Assembly: GCA_023412475.1 (NCBI GenBank) | Contig: JAEYNR010000012.1 | Location: 1 to 64,000, forward strand | Source of the DNA: Fibrobacterota bacterium | GTDB lineage: Bacteria; Fibrobacterota; Chitinivibrionia; Chitinivibrionales; Chitinispirillaceae | Reading direction: 5' to 3' | DNA: 64,000 bases | Shown: piece after piece, positions 8,431 through 17,532 of the stretch | How positions within the stretch are numbered: the stretch's first letter is position 1 | Layout: each line of letters begins with the position of its first letter | Notes under the pieces: model-generated | What the model was told of the DNA's origin: nothing | What the model saw: only the letters and a program-made list of their open reading frames with translations | The model's database searches: none | Made by a program: the position numbers and the translations under genes

Positions 8431-9879
8431 CTACTCCTGAAAGCAAAAATCCATATCTTTAACTGCTTTGGTTTCATCCAGGCGACCCACGGGAGAACTG
8501 GTTGGTGCCTGGTGCAGAGATTGTGGATCTGTTTTAGCCAATAATGCAATTTCTTTCATAGAATCAATAAAAAAATCCAGGGTCTCCTTACTCTCAGTTT
8601 CTGTAGGCTCTATCATCATGGCCTCTTTAACGATAAGGGGGAAATAAATGGTCGGAGGATGTATTCCCCGGTCAATAAGAGCCTTGGCAATATCCACTGC
8701 ATGAACTTTACTTTCTAGCTGCCTTTTGGCACTTAATACACATTCATGCATACAGCTCCTCAAATAAGGCACGTCATAGAAATCTTTAAGAGAATGCAAT
8801 ACATAGTTGGCATTAAGCACTGCGTTTTCACTTACCTCTGTTAATCCCTTTGCTCCCATAGTTAAAATATAGGCATAAGCTCTAAGACATATTGCAAAAT
8901 TTCCATAAAAAGGCGCTATATACCCAATGGATTTTGGAAAGTCGTAATTTAAGGCATAAGTGCCATCTGAACGCTTTATAACTCGAGAAACCGGCAAAAA
9001 TTGTTCCAGATGTTTTCTTACTCCAACCGGCCCAGCCCCCGGTCCCCCTCCACCATGAGGAGTGGAGAAGGTTTTGTGCAGATTTAAATGCATCACATCA
9101 AAAAGTGCATCCCCTGGCCTGAATTTCCCCATAATCGCATTTAGGTTTGCCCCATCGTAATACAGTTGGGCATCATATTTGTGGGCAATTGCTGCAACTT
9201 TTTCTATAAACGGATTAAATAAACCCAAGGTGTTAGGGTTTGTGAGCATGATTGCCGCAGTTTTCTCACTAATAGTTTCTTCCAGTGCATCAATATCAAG
9301 GATTCCATTCTCTTTAGTGGGAATGGAGGTGACCTGAAAACCGGCAATCGAAGCACTTGATGGGTTTGTGCCATGCGCTTCATCGGGAATAAGTACTTCG
9401 GTTTTGCGATTGCCTTTATCTTTATGATAGGCAGCGATAATCATCATGCCGGTCAACTCGCCATGAGCTCCTGCCATTGGCTGCAGAGTGTAAGCATCCA
9501 TGCCGGTAATCTCGCAAAGTAGCCTTTCAAGCTCGAAAAGCACCTCTAGTGCCCCCTGAGTCAGCATCCCACCACGACTAAGCTGAGGCAATAAAGGATG
9601 TAGCGATGAAAATCCTTCCATAGCTGCGATTTTTTCGTTAACCTTTGGGTTGTATTTCATCGTACACGAGCCCAGGGGATAGAGATTTGTATCTACACCG
9701 TAGTTTTTGCGGGAAAGCTCTGTAAAGTGTCTGACAACCTGAAGTTCTGAAAGCTCGCAAAGTTTAGCATCTTCAGTTCGAAGATATCTGCTTTGAATTG
9801 TATGATGAACTGGGACATCACTCTCTGGGAGCATAACCCCTTTTCTTCCGTTAACCGATTTCTGGAAAATTATTGACAT
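8431..9879 (-). CDS. gcvPB: Glycine dehydrogenase (decarboxylating) subunit 2
   Basis: This is the 482-aa C-terminal half of split P-protein. Together with subunit 1 it decarboxylates glycine using PLP and passes the aminomethyl group to the lipoyl arm of GcvH. The PLP lysine lies in NLHKTFSTPHGGGGPGAG, the hallmark of the family, and AHGTNPSSA is also present. Length matches the split form found in many anaerobes and thermophiles. Its ATG lies 10 bases inside the end of gcvPA, indicating translational coupling. It is the last gene of the gcvT-H-PA-PB operon. Confidence 0.97.
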   Translation of the reverse strand: MSIIFQKSVNGRKGVMLPESDVPVHHTIQSRYLRTEDAKLCELSELQVVRHFTELSRKNYGVDTNLYPLGSCTMKYNPKVNEKIAAMEGFSSLHPLLPQLSRGGMLTQGALEVLFELERLLCEITGMDAYTLQPMAGAHGELTGMMIIAAYHKDKGNRKTEVLIPDEAHGTNPSSASIAGFQVTSIPTKENGILDIDALEETISEKTAAIMLTNPNTLGLFNPFIEKVAAIAHKYDAQLYYDGANLNAIMGKFRPGDALFDVMHLNLHKTFSTPHGGGGPGAGPVGVRKHLEQFLPVSRVIKRSDGTYALNYDFPKSIGYIAPFYGNFAICLRAYAYILTMGAKGLTEVSENAVLNANYVLHSLKDFYDVPYLRSCMHECVLSAKRQLESKVHAVDIAKALIDRGIHPPTIYFPLIVKEAMMIEPTETESKETLDFFIDSMKEIALLAKTDPQSLHQAPTSSPVGRLDETKAVKDMDFCFQE

Positions 9880-11207
9880 AATACCGCCTCCAGCGCTTCT
9901 GCGAGCTTTCCGATCTCATATCTGGTTCTCTTTTCTGTTACCGCAATCAGCAGATAATTATTCATATCCGGATAGTAGCGCCCCAGTGGAAATCCTGCAG
10001 AAAAACCATAATCTATTAATTTAGCTACACACTCACCTGCATCAATTGGAAGCTTAACTACGAATTCATTGAATGTGGGGGAGGAGTCCATAACCTTAAC
10101 CCCTGCAATAGCCTTGATTCTTTCTTTGGCATACTGTGCCTTGTCTGCACAAAGAGAAGCGACCTGTTTGATACCCTCTTTACCCAGTAGACTAAGGTAT
10201 ATGTGTGCCCGTAAGGCACAGAGAGCTTCGTTGGAACAGATGTTGGAAGTTGCTTTTTCTCTTCGAATATGCTGTTCTCTGGCTTGCAAGGAGAGTACGA
10301 AACCTTCTTTACCGTTAACATCCACTGTTCTGGCCACCATTCTTCCAGGCATTTTGCGGGCAAGCTTTTTTGTTGTTGCCATAAATCCCAGATAAGGTCC
10401 TCCAAAGGAAAGCGGGATTCCCAGAGACTGTCCCTCACCAGTAGCAATATCAAAGCCTTGTTCACCAGGGGATTTTAGAATTGCAATGGCTATGGGATAG
10501 ACCGATTGAACTGCAAGCATCCCAAAAGAGTGAGCTTTCTCAACGATATCACTGTGGTCATCGATTACTCCGAAGAAATTGGGATTCTGGAGAATAACTG
10601 CAGCAGTTTTGTCATCAAAAGCACTAAAAAGGCTTTCACGGTTGCTCTGACCGTCCGAAACAGGAATTTCCACCACTTCAATAGACAAATTAGCGGTGTA
10701 GGTGTGAAGAATTCTTCGATAGATAGGATTTACACCGCCATCAACGATTATCTTTCTTCTTCCAGTAGTGCTGATTGCCATCTGGCAAGCTTCATACAGA
10801 GCCGTTCCGCCATCATAAAGCGATGCATTGGAAATCTCAAGTCCGGTCAATCTGCACATACCGGTCTGATATTCGTAAATGGACTGCAAGGTTCCTTGAG
10901 AGAGTTCTGGCTGATAGGGGGTATATGCTGTATAGAATTCGCTCCTTGAGACCATCGCATCAATCGCTGCCGGGATAAAATGGTCGTAGAAGCCACCACC
11001 GACAAAGTTTATTAGATGGGAATAGTTCTTTTTGGACAGCTTTTCAAAGTAGTTTACCAGTTCGGGTTCCGATTTACCTTGAGGCAGATTAAAGGAATTT
11101 GGACGGAGGTTTTGTGGTATATCAACGAAAAGATTTTCGATGGAATCAGCACCGCATACTTTGAGCATTTCGCGGCGCTGTTCATCGTTATTGGCAATGT
11201 AGCTCAT
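9870..11207 (-). CDS. gcvPA: Glycine dehydrogenase (decarboxylating) subunit 1
   Basis: This is the 445-aa N-terminal half of split P-protein and partner of GcvPB in a heterodimer or heterotetramer. Family features include YTPYQPELSQGTLQ, SLYDGGTALYEA, GEGQSLGIPLSFGGPY and REQHIRREKATSNICSNEAL. The start codon overlaps the gcvH stop as ATGA. There is no sign of decay. It acts in cytosolic glycine catabolism and one-carbon supply. Confidence 0.97.
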   Translation of the reverse strand: MSYIANNDEQRREMLKVCGADSIENLFVDIPQNLRPNSFNLPQGKSEPELVNYFEKLSKKNYSHLINFVGGGFYDHFIPAAIDAMVSRSEFYTAYTPYQPELSQGTLQSIYEYQTGMCRLTGLEISNASLYDGGTALYEACQMAISTTGRRKIIVDGGVNPIYRRILHTYTANLSIEVVEIPVSDGQSNRESLFSAFDDKTAAVILQNPNFFGVIDDHSDIVEKAHSFGMLAVQSVYPIAIAILKSPGEQGFDIATGEGQSLGIPLSFGGPYLGFMATTKKLARKMPGRMVARTVDVNGKEGFVLSLQAREQHIRREKATSNICSNEALCALRAHIYLSLLGKEGIKQVASLCADKAQYAKERIKAIAGVKVMDSSPTFNEFVVKLPIDAGECVAKLIDYGFSAGFPLGRYYPDMNNYLLIAVTEKRTRYEIGKLAEALEAVLCQ

Positions 11208-11590
11208 TCTTCTGACTCCAGAAATTTCTTATACGCATCCGCATCCATCAGCTCTGAAATTTCATTCTGATTAATATTATTCAATCTAAAGATCCAGCCT
11301 TTGCCGTAAGGGTCATTGTTTACATCCTCAGGAGTTGTTTCGAGCGTTTCATTGACTTCCAAAACAACTCCACTTATCGGAGAATAAAGATCACTTGCAG
11401 CCTTAACAGACTCGATAACACCACATTCACCGCTTTTTTTCAGTTTGGTACCAATTTTGGGCAGTTCGATGAAAGTGATATCCCCAAGAGAATCCTGAGC
11501 GTGATCAGTTATCCCCACTATTGCTTCATTATTATCTTCGATTTTGACCCATTCATGAGTCTTTGCGTACATGCGATCTTTTGGCGCCAT
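11204..11590 (-). CDS. gcvH: Glycine cleavage system H protein
   Basis: The 128-aa lipoyl carrier shuttles the aminomethyl intermediate between P, T and L proteins. Lys63 in GVIESVKAASDLYSP is the lipoylation site; AKTHEW near the start and GDITFIELP are typical. An AAGGAG site precedes the ATG. It lies between gcvT (31-base gap) and gcvPA (4-base overlap). The L protein (dihydrolipoyl dehydrogenase) and lipoyl ligases are not in this window. Confidence 0.97.
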   Translation of the reverse strand: MAPKDRMYAKTHEWVKIEDNNEAIVGITDHAQDSLGDITFIELPKIGTKLKKSGECGVIESVKAASDLYSPISGVVLEVNETLETTPEDVNNDPYGKGWIFRLNNINQNEISELMDADAYKKFLESEE

Positions 11591-11621
11591 TATAACTCCT
11601 TTTTTGGAAAATTATCGTTAT

Positions 11622-12713
11622 TCATAAGTAATTTGCCAGATTTTCACGACCAGTGGCCTTTTTATAAAAAGGTGTCTCTGTGATATTTCCGGTTAATTCA
11701 CCTCGATCAGTTTTGACAAGCACCGGCTGCTCATTAACAGCATATGATGAAAGTACATAACCCATGGCAACTGCCTTTTGAAGTGATGGTGAATAACTGC
11801 CACTGGTGAGATAACCGATTTCTTTTTTGTCGGGGCTGAGAATTTTGTCTCCATGTCTGGCAGCCCTTCGGCCTTCCAGCACAATTCCTTTAAGGCATTT
11901 CTTTATGGCAGAGGAGTCAAGGACCACCTCTGAACCGATGAATTTCTTATTTGCAATAGATCTGCTCAGACCGCTTTCTGCGGCATTTGTGTCCGTGTTG
12001 AGTTCATGTCCATAAAGTGGAAAACCCATTTCCAATCTCAGAGTATCGCGAGCACCAAGTCCTGCAGGAGTGGCACCCAGGCTAATGCAGTCATCCCAGA
12101 ATTGAAGAGCAGATTGTGGACTGAGGTAGATCTCAAATCCGATTTCACCTGTATACCCGGTTCTACTGATCAGGACCTGTTCGCTTTTATAATGGTTATG
12201 CTTGAAATGGTAAAATTTCATGCCAGCAATTGGGTCATTGATAAGTTTCTGGAGAATTTTTGCAGATTGTGGTCCCTGGAGATCCAGTTTTGCAGTTTCG
12301 GCAGAGAGGTTGACTACTGACGTAGAAGATGAAAGATGCTCTTTAATCCATTGAAAATCTTCGCTTTCGGTAGAGGCGTTTACTACCATGTAGAATCGGT
12401 TTTCATCCATGCGGTAAAGAATCTGATCATCTATTACTCCGCCTTTTTGATTGCAAAGAAACCCATATTTGCATTGTCCGATTTTAATGGAAGCCACTGA
12501 ACAGCTCAGCAGATTTTCCAGATCAGTGATCGATTGCGGACCGCTGATAAGAAATTCGCCCATGTGGCAGGTGTCAAAGATAGCCGCAGCATTTCTGGTG
12601 GCTTCATGCTCCTTTATGATGCCTTCGTATTGCATGGGCATAAGATATCCACCAAAAGGACTCATTTTGGCATTCAGACTCGAATGCTTATCGAAGAGTA
12701 TGGTTTTTTTCAT
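11622..12713 (-). CDS. gcvT: Aminomethyltransferase (glycine cleavage T protein)
   Basis: The 363-aa protein transfers the one-carbon unit from lipoyl-GcvH to tetrahydrofolate, releasing ammonia. Features include FDTCHMGEFLISGP near residue 46, the Asp of the folate site in LDLQGPQSA, SRTGYTGEIGFEIY and GLGARDTLRLEMG. It is first in the operon. The 210-base upstream region has a G/C-rich inverted repeat (12847-12892) but no glycine riboswitch that I could recognise. Confidence 0.96.
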   Translation of the reverse strand: MKKTILFDKHSSLNAKMSPFGGYLMPMQYEGIIKEHEATRNAAAIFDTCHMGEFLISGPQSITDLENLLSCSVASIKIGQCKYGFLCNQKGGVIDDQILYRMDENRFYMVVNASTESEDFQWIKEHLSSSTSVVNLSAETAKLDLQGPQSAKILQKLINDPIAGMKFYHFKHNHYKSEQVLISRTGYTGEIGFEIYLSPQSALQFWDDCISLGATPAGLGARDTLRLEMGFPLYGHELNTDTNAAESGLSRSIANKKFIGSEVVLDSSAIKKCLKGIVLEGRRAARHGDKILSPDKKEIGYLTSGSYSPSLQKAVAMGYVLSSYAVNEQPVLVKTDRGELTGNITETPFYKKATGRENLANYL

Positions 12714-12846
12714 AAAATTTCTGTTCAGATAGAGGATAAATAGAGAGTGATTTATAATGAATCTCTACGTGATGTTGGTAAAGAAACATAAGCAACGACC
12801 CATAAAATACAATGTTGAGAGGTGGGCTGGGAAGTTAAAGTTAAGG

Positions 12847-12892
12847 CCCCGGAGTTTAGAAAGTGGCAAAAGAAGAGAAACAGGCTCCGGGG
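12847..12892. repeat. Inverted repeat upstream of gcvT
   Basis: CCCCGGAG (12847-12854) and CTCCGGGG (12885-12892) are perfect complements separated by 30 bases. It lies between the DJ-1/PfpI gene and gcvT, both on the minus strand, and may be a weak terminator or a repeat relic. There is no T-run beside it. Confidence 0.45.
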
Positions 12893-12923
12893 ACAGCAAT
12901 ATCATGTGTGCGTTATCACAGAA

Positions 12924-13466
12924 TCATCTGGCAAGTACTGCCTGACCTACGCTCTCAGCCCTCTCTTTTCCTTCCAGATATTTTATAATTGCCAGCGAAA
13001 AATCTATTGCAGTTCCTACTCCACGGCTGGTGATGATATTTTCCCACGCAGAAACCGCCAGTTCAGAAATCACTGTTTCGGGCAGATCAGCTTCTACTCC
13101 CGGGTAACAACTGACCTTTACTCCTTTAAGAATTCCTGCTTTGGAGAAGACCTGCGGAGCGGCACAAATCGCTGCGCATAATAGTTTCTGTGAATTGGCT
13201 TTTTTTACCAGTGATATTACATTGTCAGAATTGCTCAGATTAGTGGTTCCGGGCTGGCCACCTGGTAAAATTATTCCATCATGAATTAAAGTATCAGGAC
13301 TAAGAAGCGAGTCTGCTTTTATGGTTATGCCATGCGCTCCCTGAATCTCCATCGATTCCAAACCCAGTACACTGACAGTGATATCTGCTCTTCTGAGCAG
13401 GTCAATAAAGCTTACTGCTTCAATTTCTTCAAAACCTGTTGCAAGAACGGTAATTACATGAGACAT
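12924..13466 (-). CDS. DJ-1/PfpI family protein
   Basis: The 180-aa protein belongs to the ThiJ/DJ-1 branch of the PfpI superfamily. The reactive Cys101 sits in the nucleophile elbow AAICAAPQVF, with Glu15/16 in GFEEIEA and the GIILPGGQPG turn. Close relatives act as glyoxalase-like or redox-stress proteins; the exact reaction here is not shown by sequence. The gene starts 12 bases after the stop of the 13479-14690 esterase gene, so the two are probably cotranscribed. Confidence 0.9.
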   Translation of the reverse strand: MSHVITVLATGFEEIEAVSFIDLLRRADITVSVLGLESMEIQGAHGITIKADSLLSPDTLIHDGIILPGGQPGTTNLSNSDNVISLVKKANSQKLLCAAICAAPQVFSKAGILKGVKVSCYPGVEADLPETVISELAVSAWENIITSRGVGTAIDFSLAIIKYLEGKERAESVGQAVLAR

Positions 13467-13478
13467 TTTGCATCCTCC

Positions 13479-14690
13479 TCACAGTTTAATTTTTATAAGG
13501 TTGGCTGTTGAAAACCCCGGAAAACAGGATTGCTTCATCAGTTCAAGACACTCTGAAGCCTCAGGATGGTATGTAGGAATTTTTTTAACCGGCATCTGAT
13601 TCACCCTTGCAAAACAGGGAGTTTGGCCTAAGGGCGACCTGATAATAAGAGACTGCAGGCCTTTTGTGCTAACCAGCAGTGTGTCTTTTTTACACACCAC
13701 ATTGCACATCTGTGTGGATTCATTTTTAAACTTCCAGTCAAAGACGTTGTCCGGGTAATTAGGAAATTCAGGAACGAATCTGAAATTAATACTGGTAAAC
13801 ACAGGGCGTGACCAGGTGCGAATAAAATTGCACAGAGTCCCAAATTCCTGCTCTCTGTAATCAAAGCCGTGACCCTGATCAGGATAGGTCTTTGAAATCA
13901 CCTGAACTCCACTTTTTTTCATATGTTCCAGGAACCGGTTTATTATTTCCAATGAATAAAGTCTGTCATTTCCTGCATTTACATTATAAATTGGTCTCTG
14001 CATCAGATTTTCAGGAAAAAGTTTCATCCCAACCATAGGAAGCAAGCCGCCATAGCCTGAGACTGCAAAAAAGCCGGCAAAAGGTGCGTAGATCGCATTT
14101 GCCGCAGCCCAGCATCCTGTTGCTCCATCAGACACCCCGGCTAGAAATACTTTGCTGCTGTCGACAGGGTAGTGAAGAGTCATAAAGCGAAGTGTCTGCA
14201 GTATTCTATACATTCCATTTGAGCTCCACCACCGGGCACTGGCACTAGCAGACGGGCTGGCCAGAAATAGTTGCATACTGTCGGCCAAAGGTGCAAGCAT
14301 TTCAAAAGCACCTGCTCCTTTGGTATTTACTGTTGTACCGGTACCACCATGAAGATAAATTATCAAAGGGTAAACTGAATCCGGTTTTATATGTTCAGGA
14401 GTCTTATATCCCAGCACATAAGCTGTGTTGGACGAATCATATAAAGTCTCTGCCTGTGTGCCGGTTGCTGAGAGCTTTCTGATATCTTTGATCAGTGAGT
14501 CTATTGTTTCACTGGTAATAGAGGTGAGCCTGGCATTAAATTTAACTGATGGATTAATAAACCAGGAACTGAAAGTTTGAAGATCTGCTGGTATCTTTTT
14601 TTCACACTGGACTAAAGCTATTATAAATATAAGAGGGGCTACAGTTTTAATGTTTATTCTGAATAATCTTTTCATAGTATTTTTCATCAC
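13479..14690 (-). CDS. Predicted lipoprotein esterase (alpha/beta hydrolase)
   Basis: The 403-aa product has a signal peptide ending at Cys29 (lipobox LVQC, non-canonical). The hydrolase core resembles PHB depolymerase/feruloyl esterase-type folds: IIYLHGGTGTT, nucleophile Ser187 in AGVSDGATG, probable Asp242 in NAGNDRLY and His274 in DQGHGFDY. A beta-rich C-terminal domain of about 100 residues follows. It would act on ester substrates at the cell envelope; the substrate is unknown. Its start overlaps the end of the STAS gene by 44 bases. Confidence 0.75.
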   Translation of the reverse strand: MMKNTMKRLFRINIKTVAPLIFIIALVQCEKKIPADLQTFSSWFINPSVKFNARLTSITSETIDSLIKDIRKLSATGTQAETLYDSSNTAYVLGYKTPEHIKPDSVYPLIIYLHGGTGTTVNTKGAGAFEMLAPLADSMQLFLASPSASASARWWSSNGMYRILQTLRFMTLHYPVDSSKVFLAGVSDGATGCWAAANAIYAPFAGFFAVSGYGGLLPMVGMKLFPENLMQRPIYNVNAGNDRLYSLEIINRFLEHMKKSGVQVISKTYPDQGHGFDYREQEFGTLCNFIRTWSRPVFTSINFRFVPEFPNYPDNVFDWKFKNESTQMCNVVCKKDTLLVSTKGLQSLIIRSPLGQTPCFARVNQMPVKKIPTYHPEASECLELMKQSCFPGFSTANLIKIKL

Positions 14691-15006
14691 TATTAATTGG
14701 TATTACCCTATCCAGGCCTACTATTGACAACATTTCAGCAATATTAGTGGCAGCCCCGAAGATCATGGAACTAGAGCCTTTTTCCTGAAGCCTTTTTTGA
14801 AAATTTGCCAACAGAGTAATAGCACTGGAGTCAATATGAGTTACATTGCTTAGTTCGATGGCTACTTTCAGATGTTGGTGTTTTTCAGCCTCGTCAAAGG
14901 CCTGACGAATTCGGATCAGATTTTTAATTACAAATTTTCCATAAAGAATGATGATAAACCAGTCATCTGTTTTGTCTGTTCTGGGTAATTCGTCTTCTAT
15001 TTGCAT
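14647..15006 (-). CDS. STAS-domain anti-sigma antagonist-like protein
   Basis: The 119-aa protein is a stand-alone STAS domain of the RsbV/SpoIIAA type. NVTHIDSSAITLL has the conserved phospho-acceptor serine (Ser60 or Ser61) after Asp59. Such proteins bind an HATPase-type serine kinase when dephosphorylated and so free a target. A plausible partner is the receiver-HATPase protein encoded divergently at 17533-18459, but no direct evidence links them. It lies between comEC and the esterase, in the same direction. Confidence 0.85.
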   Translation of the reverse strand: MQIEDELPRTDKTDDWFIIILYGKFVIKNLIRIRQAFDEAEKHQHLKVAIELSNVTHIDSSAITLLANFQKRLQEKGSSSMIFGAATNIAEMLSIVGLDRVIPINSDEKYYEKIIQNKH

Positions 15007-15147
15007 ACTTTTAAAAATACATGTCGGGGGCGTACTTGTTTATAAGATAATTTTTAAGAAAACGCAGCAGGTACTAACGGAGAATCTGTAAGTATGAATG
15101 TAGAAAAATGTGAAGTTCTTGAGGTTTTTTATTAACGGTTTTAAGGT

Positions 15148-17265
15148 TCATGGAACAAGAGTACTAAATGTGGCTGGAAAGTATGCAATGTGGTGTACAG
15201 GTTCACTTATCAGACCATAAGTAATAGCAGAATCTGAGAAGCAGAAGCTTATCTTCTGGCTCTTTGTTTCGATTCTGAAATTTATATCCTGACTGCTGCA
15301 TTTAAAACTGGTGAGTAGATTTATTGTTTTTTCAGGGTTGGCTGAAAGGTTAAAGGGAGGTGTTCCTGATGGACGGTTTATTTTTTTCGTTGAAGTATCC
15401 GGGTAGATCTCAATAATTTCAGAAGAAGAGCGATTGTTGAAGAAAAGGATTTTTTCTTCATGAACATTTCTGAGGTGGTGCTTCCAGGCCTGTATTGAAT
15501 AGTTATACAATCTTTTAAATTCGTAGCCGGAGTCGCTACTTAAGATCCAGATTCCTCTGTGAGGCCAGCAGACAGCAACGACAGTGCAGTTTTTTGAACT
15601 GAAACGCTCCAAATTGATTTCATCGTAATTTGTTCTAAAAAGAGAAATTGCTGGGGAAAAAAATATTAATATTGGTAAACACCATCTTAAGTAGCTCAGG
15701 GTGTATTCTTTATCAATGGATATCAAGCCTATTAAAAAAAACAGATAACCGAATAACGTTTCTGCATAGGGCTTATCCAATTGTACAACACTCCAGGGAA
15801 CCCGATCCGCCAGCTTCGAAACCCAGATAAGCAAATCCATCATAAGAGCTGGAACTTTAACACAAGCGGAGCTTATGGACGGAACTATTGATTCAAATAA
15901 AAGGCAGATAAAAAATGACCACATATTCAGAGTCATTATACTTACAGCAATCAAATTTGCCAGCAATCCAAAAATTGAGATCGATCCAAAGTGAATGATT
16001 AAGACTGGTAATGTGCTTAAAAATCCGGAAAATGAGATGTTGAATGTTGAGGTGATTCTGGACAGGACATAATCGGCTGTTACGGACTGAATTTTTGGGA
16101 CTAAGCGGTTCAGAACCGGTGATAAAGTAATAATGCCGATTGTGGCAGAGAATGATAGCTGGTAACCGGGTAAAAAAAGACTTTCAGGAGAGTGAAGAAG
16201 CCACAATGTGCCGGCAAGTCCTATTGATTGCAGAGAATAGTTTTTCTTTTGAAATAATAATGAACCAATAATAAGGGTAGCCATGATTGTAGCCCGAAAA
16301 AGTGACGGGATAAATCCGATAAAAAGCTGATAGAGCCAAAGTACTGCCAGCGCTGCTAAATGTCTTACATTGTTTGTTACAGGAAAAAGTGCCAGAAAAT
16401 AGTAAGTTGCAGCAATGAGCATGCCTGCGTGGAGCCCTGAGATTGCCAGAAGGTGGTAAATACCAGATTTCCTAAAACTTTCCTTTATTTCATCTGTAAG
16501 GTATTCGCTTTCTCCTAAAAAGGAAGCCTGAAGAATTGCACGATGGGCTGGATTGTGAAAGCGATCCAATACAGTAAGGACTCTCTCTCTGAATTGTTCT
16601 GCAACTTTTGTCAGAATATTGGGAGATGATATGATGGAGATAGAGTCTACTGTCATTTTAGCCCAAACACCTTTGGATAACAATATTCGTGATTCATTGA
16701 AATCCCAGTGTCTCAACGCTTTGCGTGGTGCACTGCAATGGCCGTAAACTGATACTTTGGCACAGGAAACCGGACTTACTTTTCCTGTGCACTGGATAAG
16801 TTTTCCTTTCAGTTTATTTACCGAATCGAAGGAGGCAGTCTCGCATTTAACAAGAAAACGGTATCCTTGTTTTACAGGAACTGGACTGGAGATAATATCA
16901 CCTGATATCATGTGGCCGCACCGGAGAGTTTGAGGCTTGTTTAATAGAGATGAGATGCTGAGCTGTTCAGATGATCGAAAAATACAGAACAGTAAAGAAA
17001 GGAGGAAGAAAACTATAAAGCGGATTTTTCTGGAGGTGAAAATAGCTGCAAAATAGAAAGAAAACATTGCTGAAATAAGTTTAATGGTGTAAAATTGATG
17101 CATTGAAGGCAGTATTTTTAATGATTCGGTTGGAATTAAATCAACTGTAATTACGCCCATTGAAACCGCCGCCCAGCTTATAAGCCCTGGAAAGCGTGAC
17201 CAGATGGTTAGTCGCGGAAAGATACTGGAGAACCAATTATACAATCCAGTAATATTTTTCATCAA
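15148..17265 (-). CDS. comEC: ComEC/Rec2-type competence protein without nuclease domain
   Basis: The 705-aa polytopic membrane protein has the OB-like N-terminal domain (about 85-195) and the competence domain with the hallmark HLLAISGLHAGML (about 272). In family members this channel takes single-stranded DNA through the inner membrane. The C-terminal 180 residues lack the HxHxDH metallo-beta-lactamase motif found in many ComEC proteins. Instead they carry a shorter beta-rich region (CTVVAVCWPHRGIWILSSDS...) similar in layout to Bacteroidota-type ComEC. DNA uptake is therefore plausible; a built-in nuclease is not. Confidence 0.88.
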   Translation of the reverse strand: MMKNITGLYNWFSSIFPRLTIWSRFPGLISWAAVSMGVITVDLIPTESLKILPSMHQFYTIKLISAMFSFYFAAIFTSRKIRFIVFFLLSLLFCIFRSSEQLSISSLLNKPQTLRCGHMISGDIISSPVPVKQGYRFLVKCETASFDSVNKLKGKLIQCTGKVSPVSCAKVSVYGHCSAPRKALRHWDFNESRILLSKGVWAKMTVDSISIISSPNILTKVAEQFRERVLTVLDRFHNPAHRAILQASFLGESEYLTDEIKESFRKSGIYHLLAISGLHAGMLIAATYYFLALFPVTNNVRHLAALAVLWLYQLFIGFIPSLFRATIMATLIIGSLLFQKKNYSLQSIGLAGTLWLLHSPESLFLPGYQLSFSATIGIITLSPVLNRLVPKIQSVTADYVLSRITSTFNISFSGFLSTLPVLIIHFGSISIFGLLANLIAVSIMTLNMWSFFICLLFESIVPSISSACVKVPALMMDLLIWVSKLADRVPWSVVQLDKPYAETLFGYLFFLIGLISIDKEYTLSYLRWCLPILIFFSPAISLFRTNYDEINLERFSSKNCTVVAVCWPHRGIWILSSDSGYEFKRLYNYSIQAWKHHLRNVHEEKILFFNNRSSSEIIEIYPDTSTKKINRPSGTPPFNLSANPEKTINLLTSFKCSSQDINFRIETKSQKISFCFSDSAITYGLISEPVHHIAYFPATFSTLVP

Positions 17266-17532
17266 TATTGAGGTCTCTATGTGAAAATAACGATCCTTAG
17301 CTAACCCATATGCTGATCAGAAATTCTTCAGATAACAACAATCTTCTCACTTAATAGAGATCACAGAACTGTTAGTTTGTTAGCGGAAAGCTTGAAATTG
17401 GAAAACTAAAATGAAATTAAGCTGGGAGAATAACACTAATATAATTGGTTTTTCGCCTTATAGTGAATATACCAACACGGGTATTTTTCTCATGTTGTAG
17501 TGGTATTAACCGGAGTGCTAAAAATCTGATTT

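Noticed and set aside
10069..10949. Antisense ORFs over gcvPA
   Set aside because: They are shadows of a strongly conserved gene and have no recognisable product.
12714..12923. Glycine riboswitch before gcvT
   Set aside because: The conserved aptamer core was not recognisable in this 210-base leader; only a G/C-rich inverted repeat is present.
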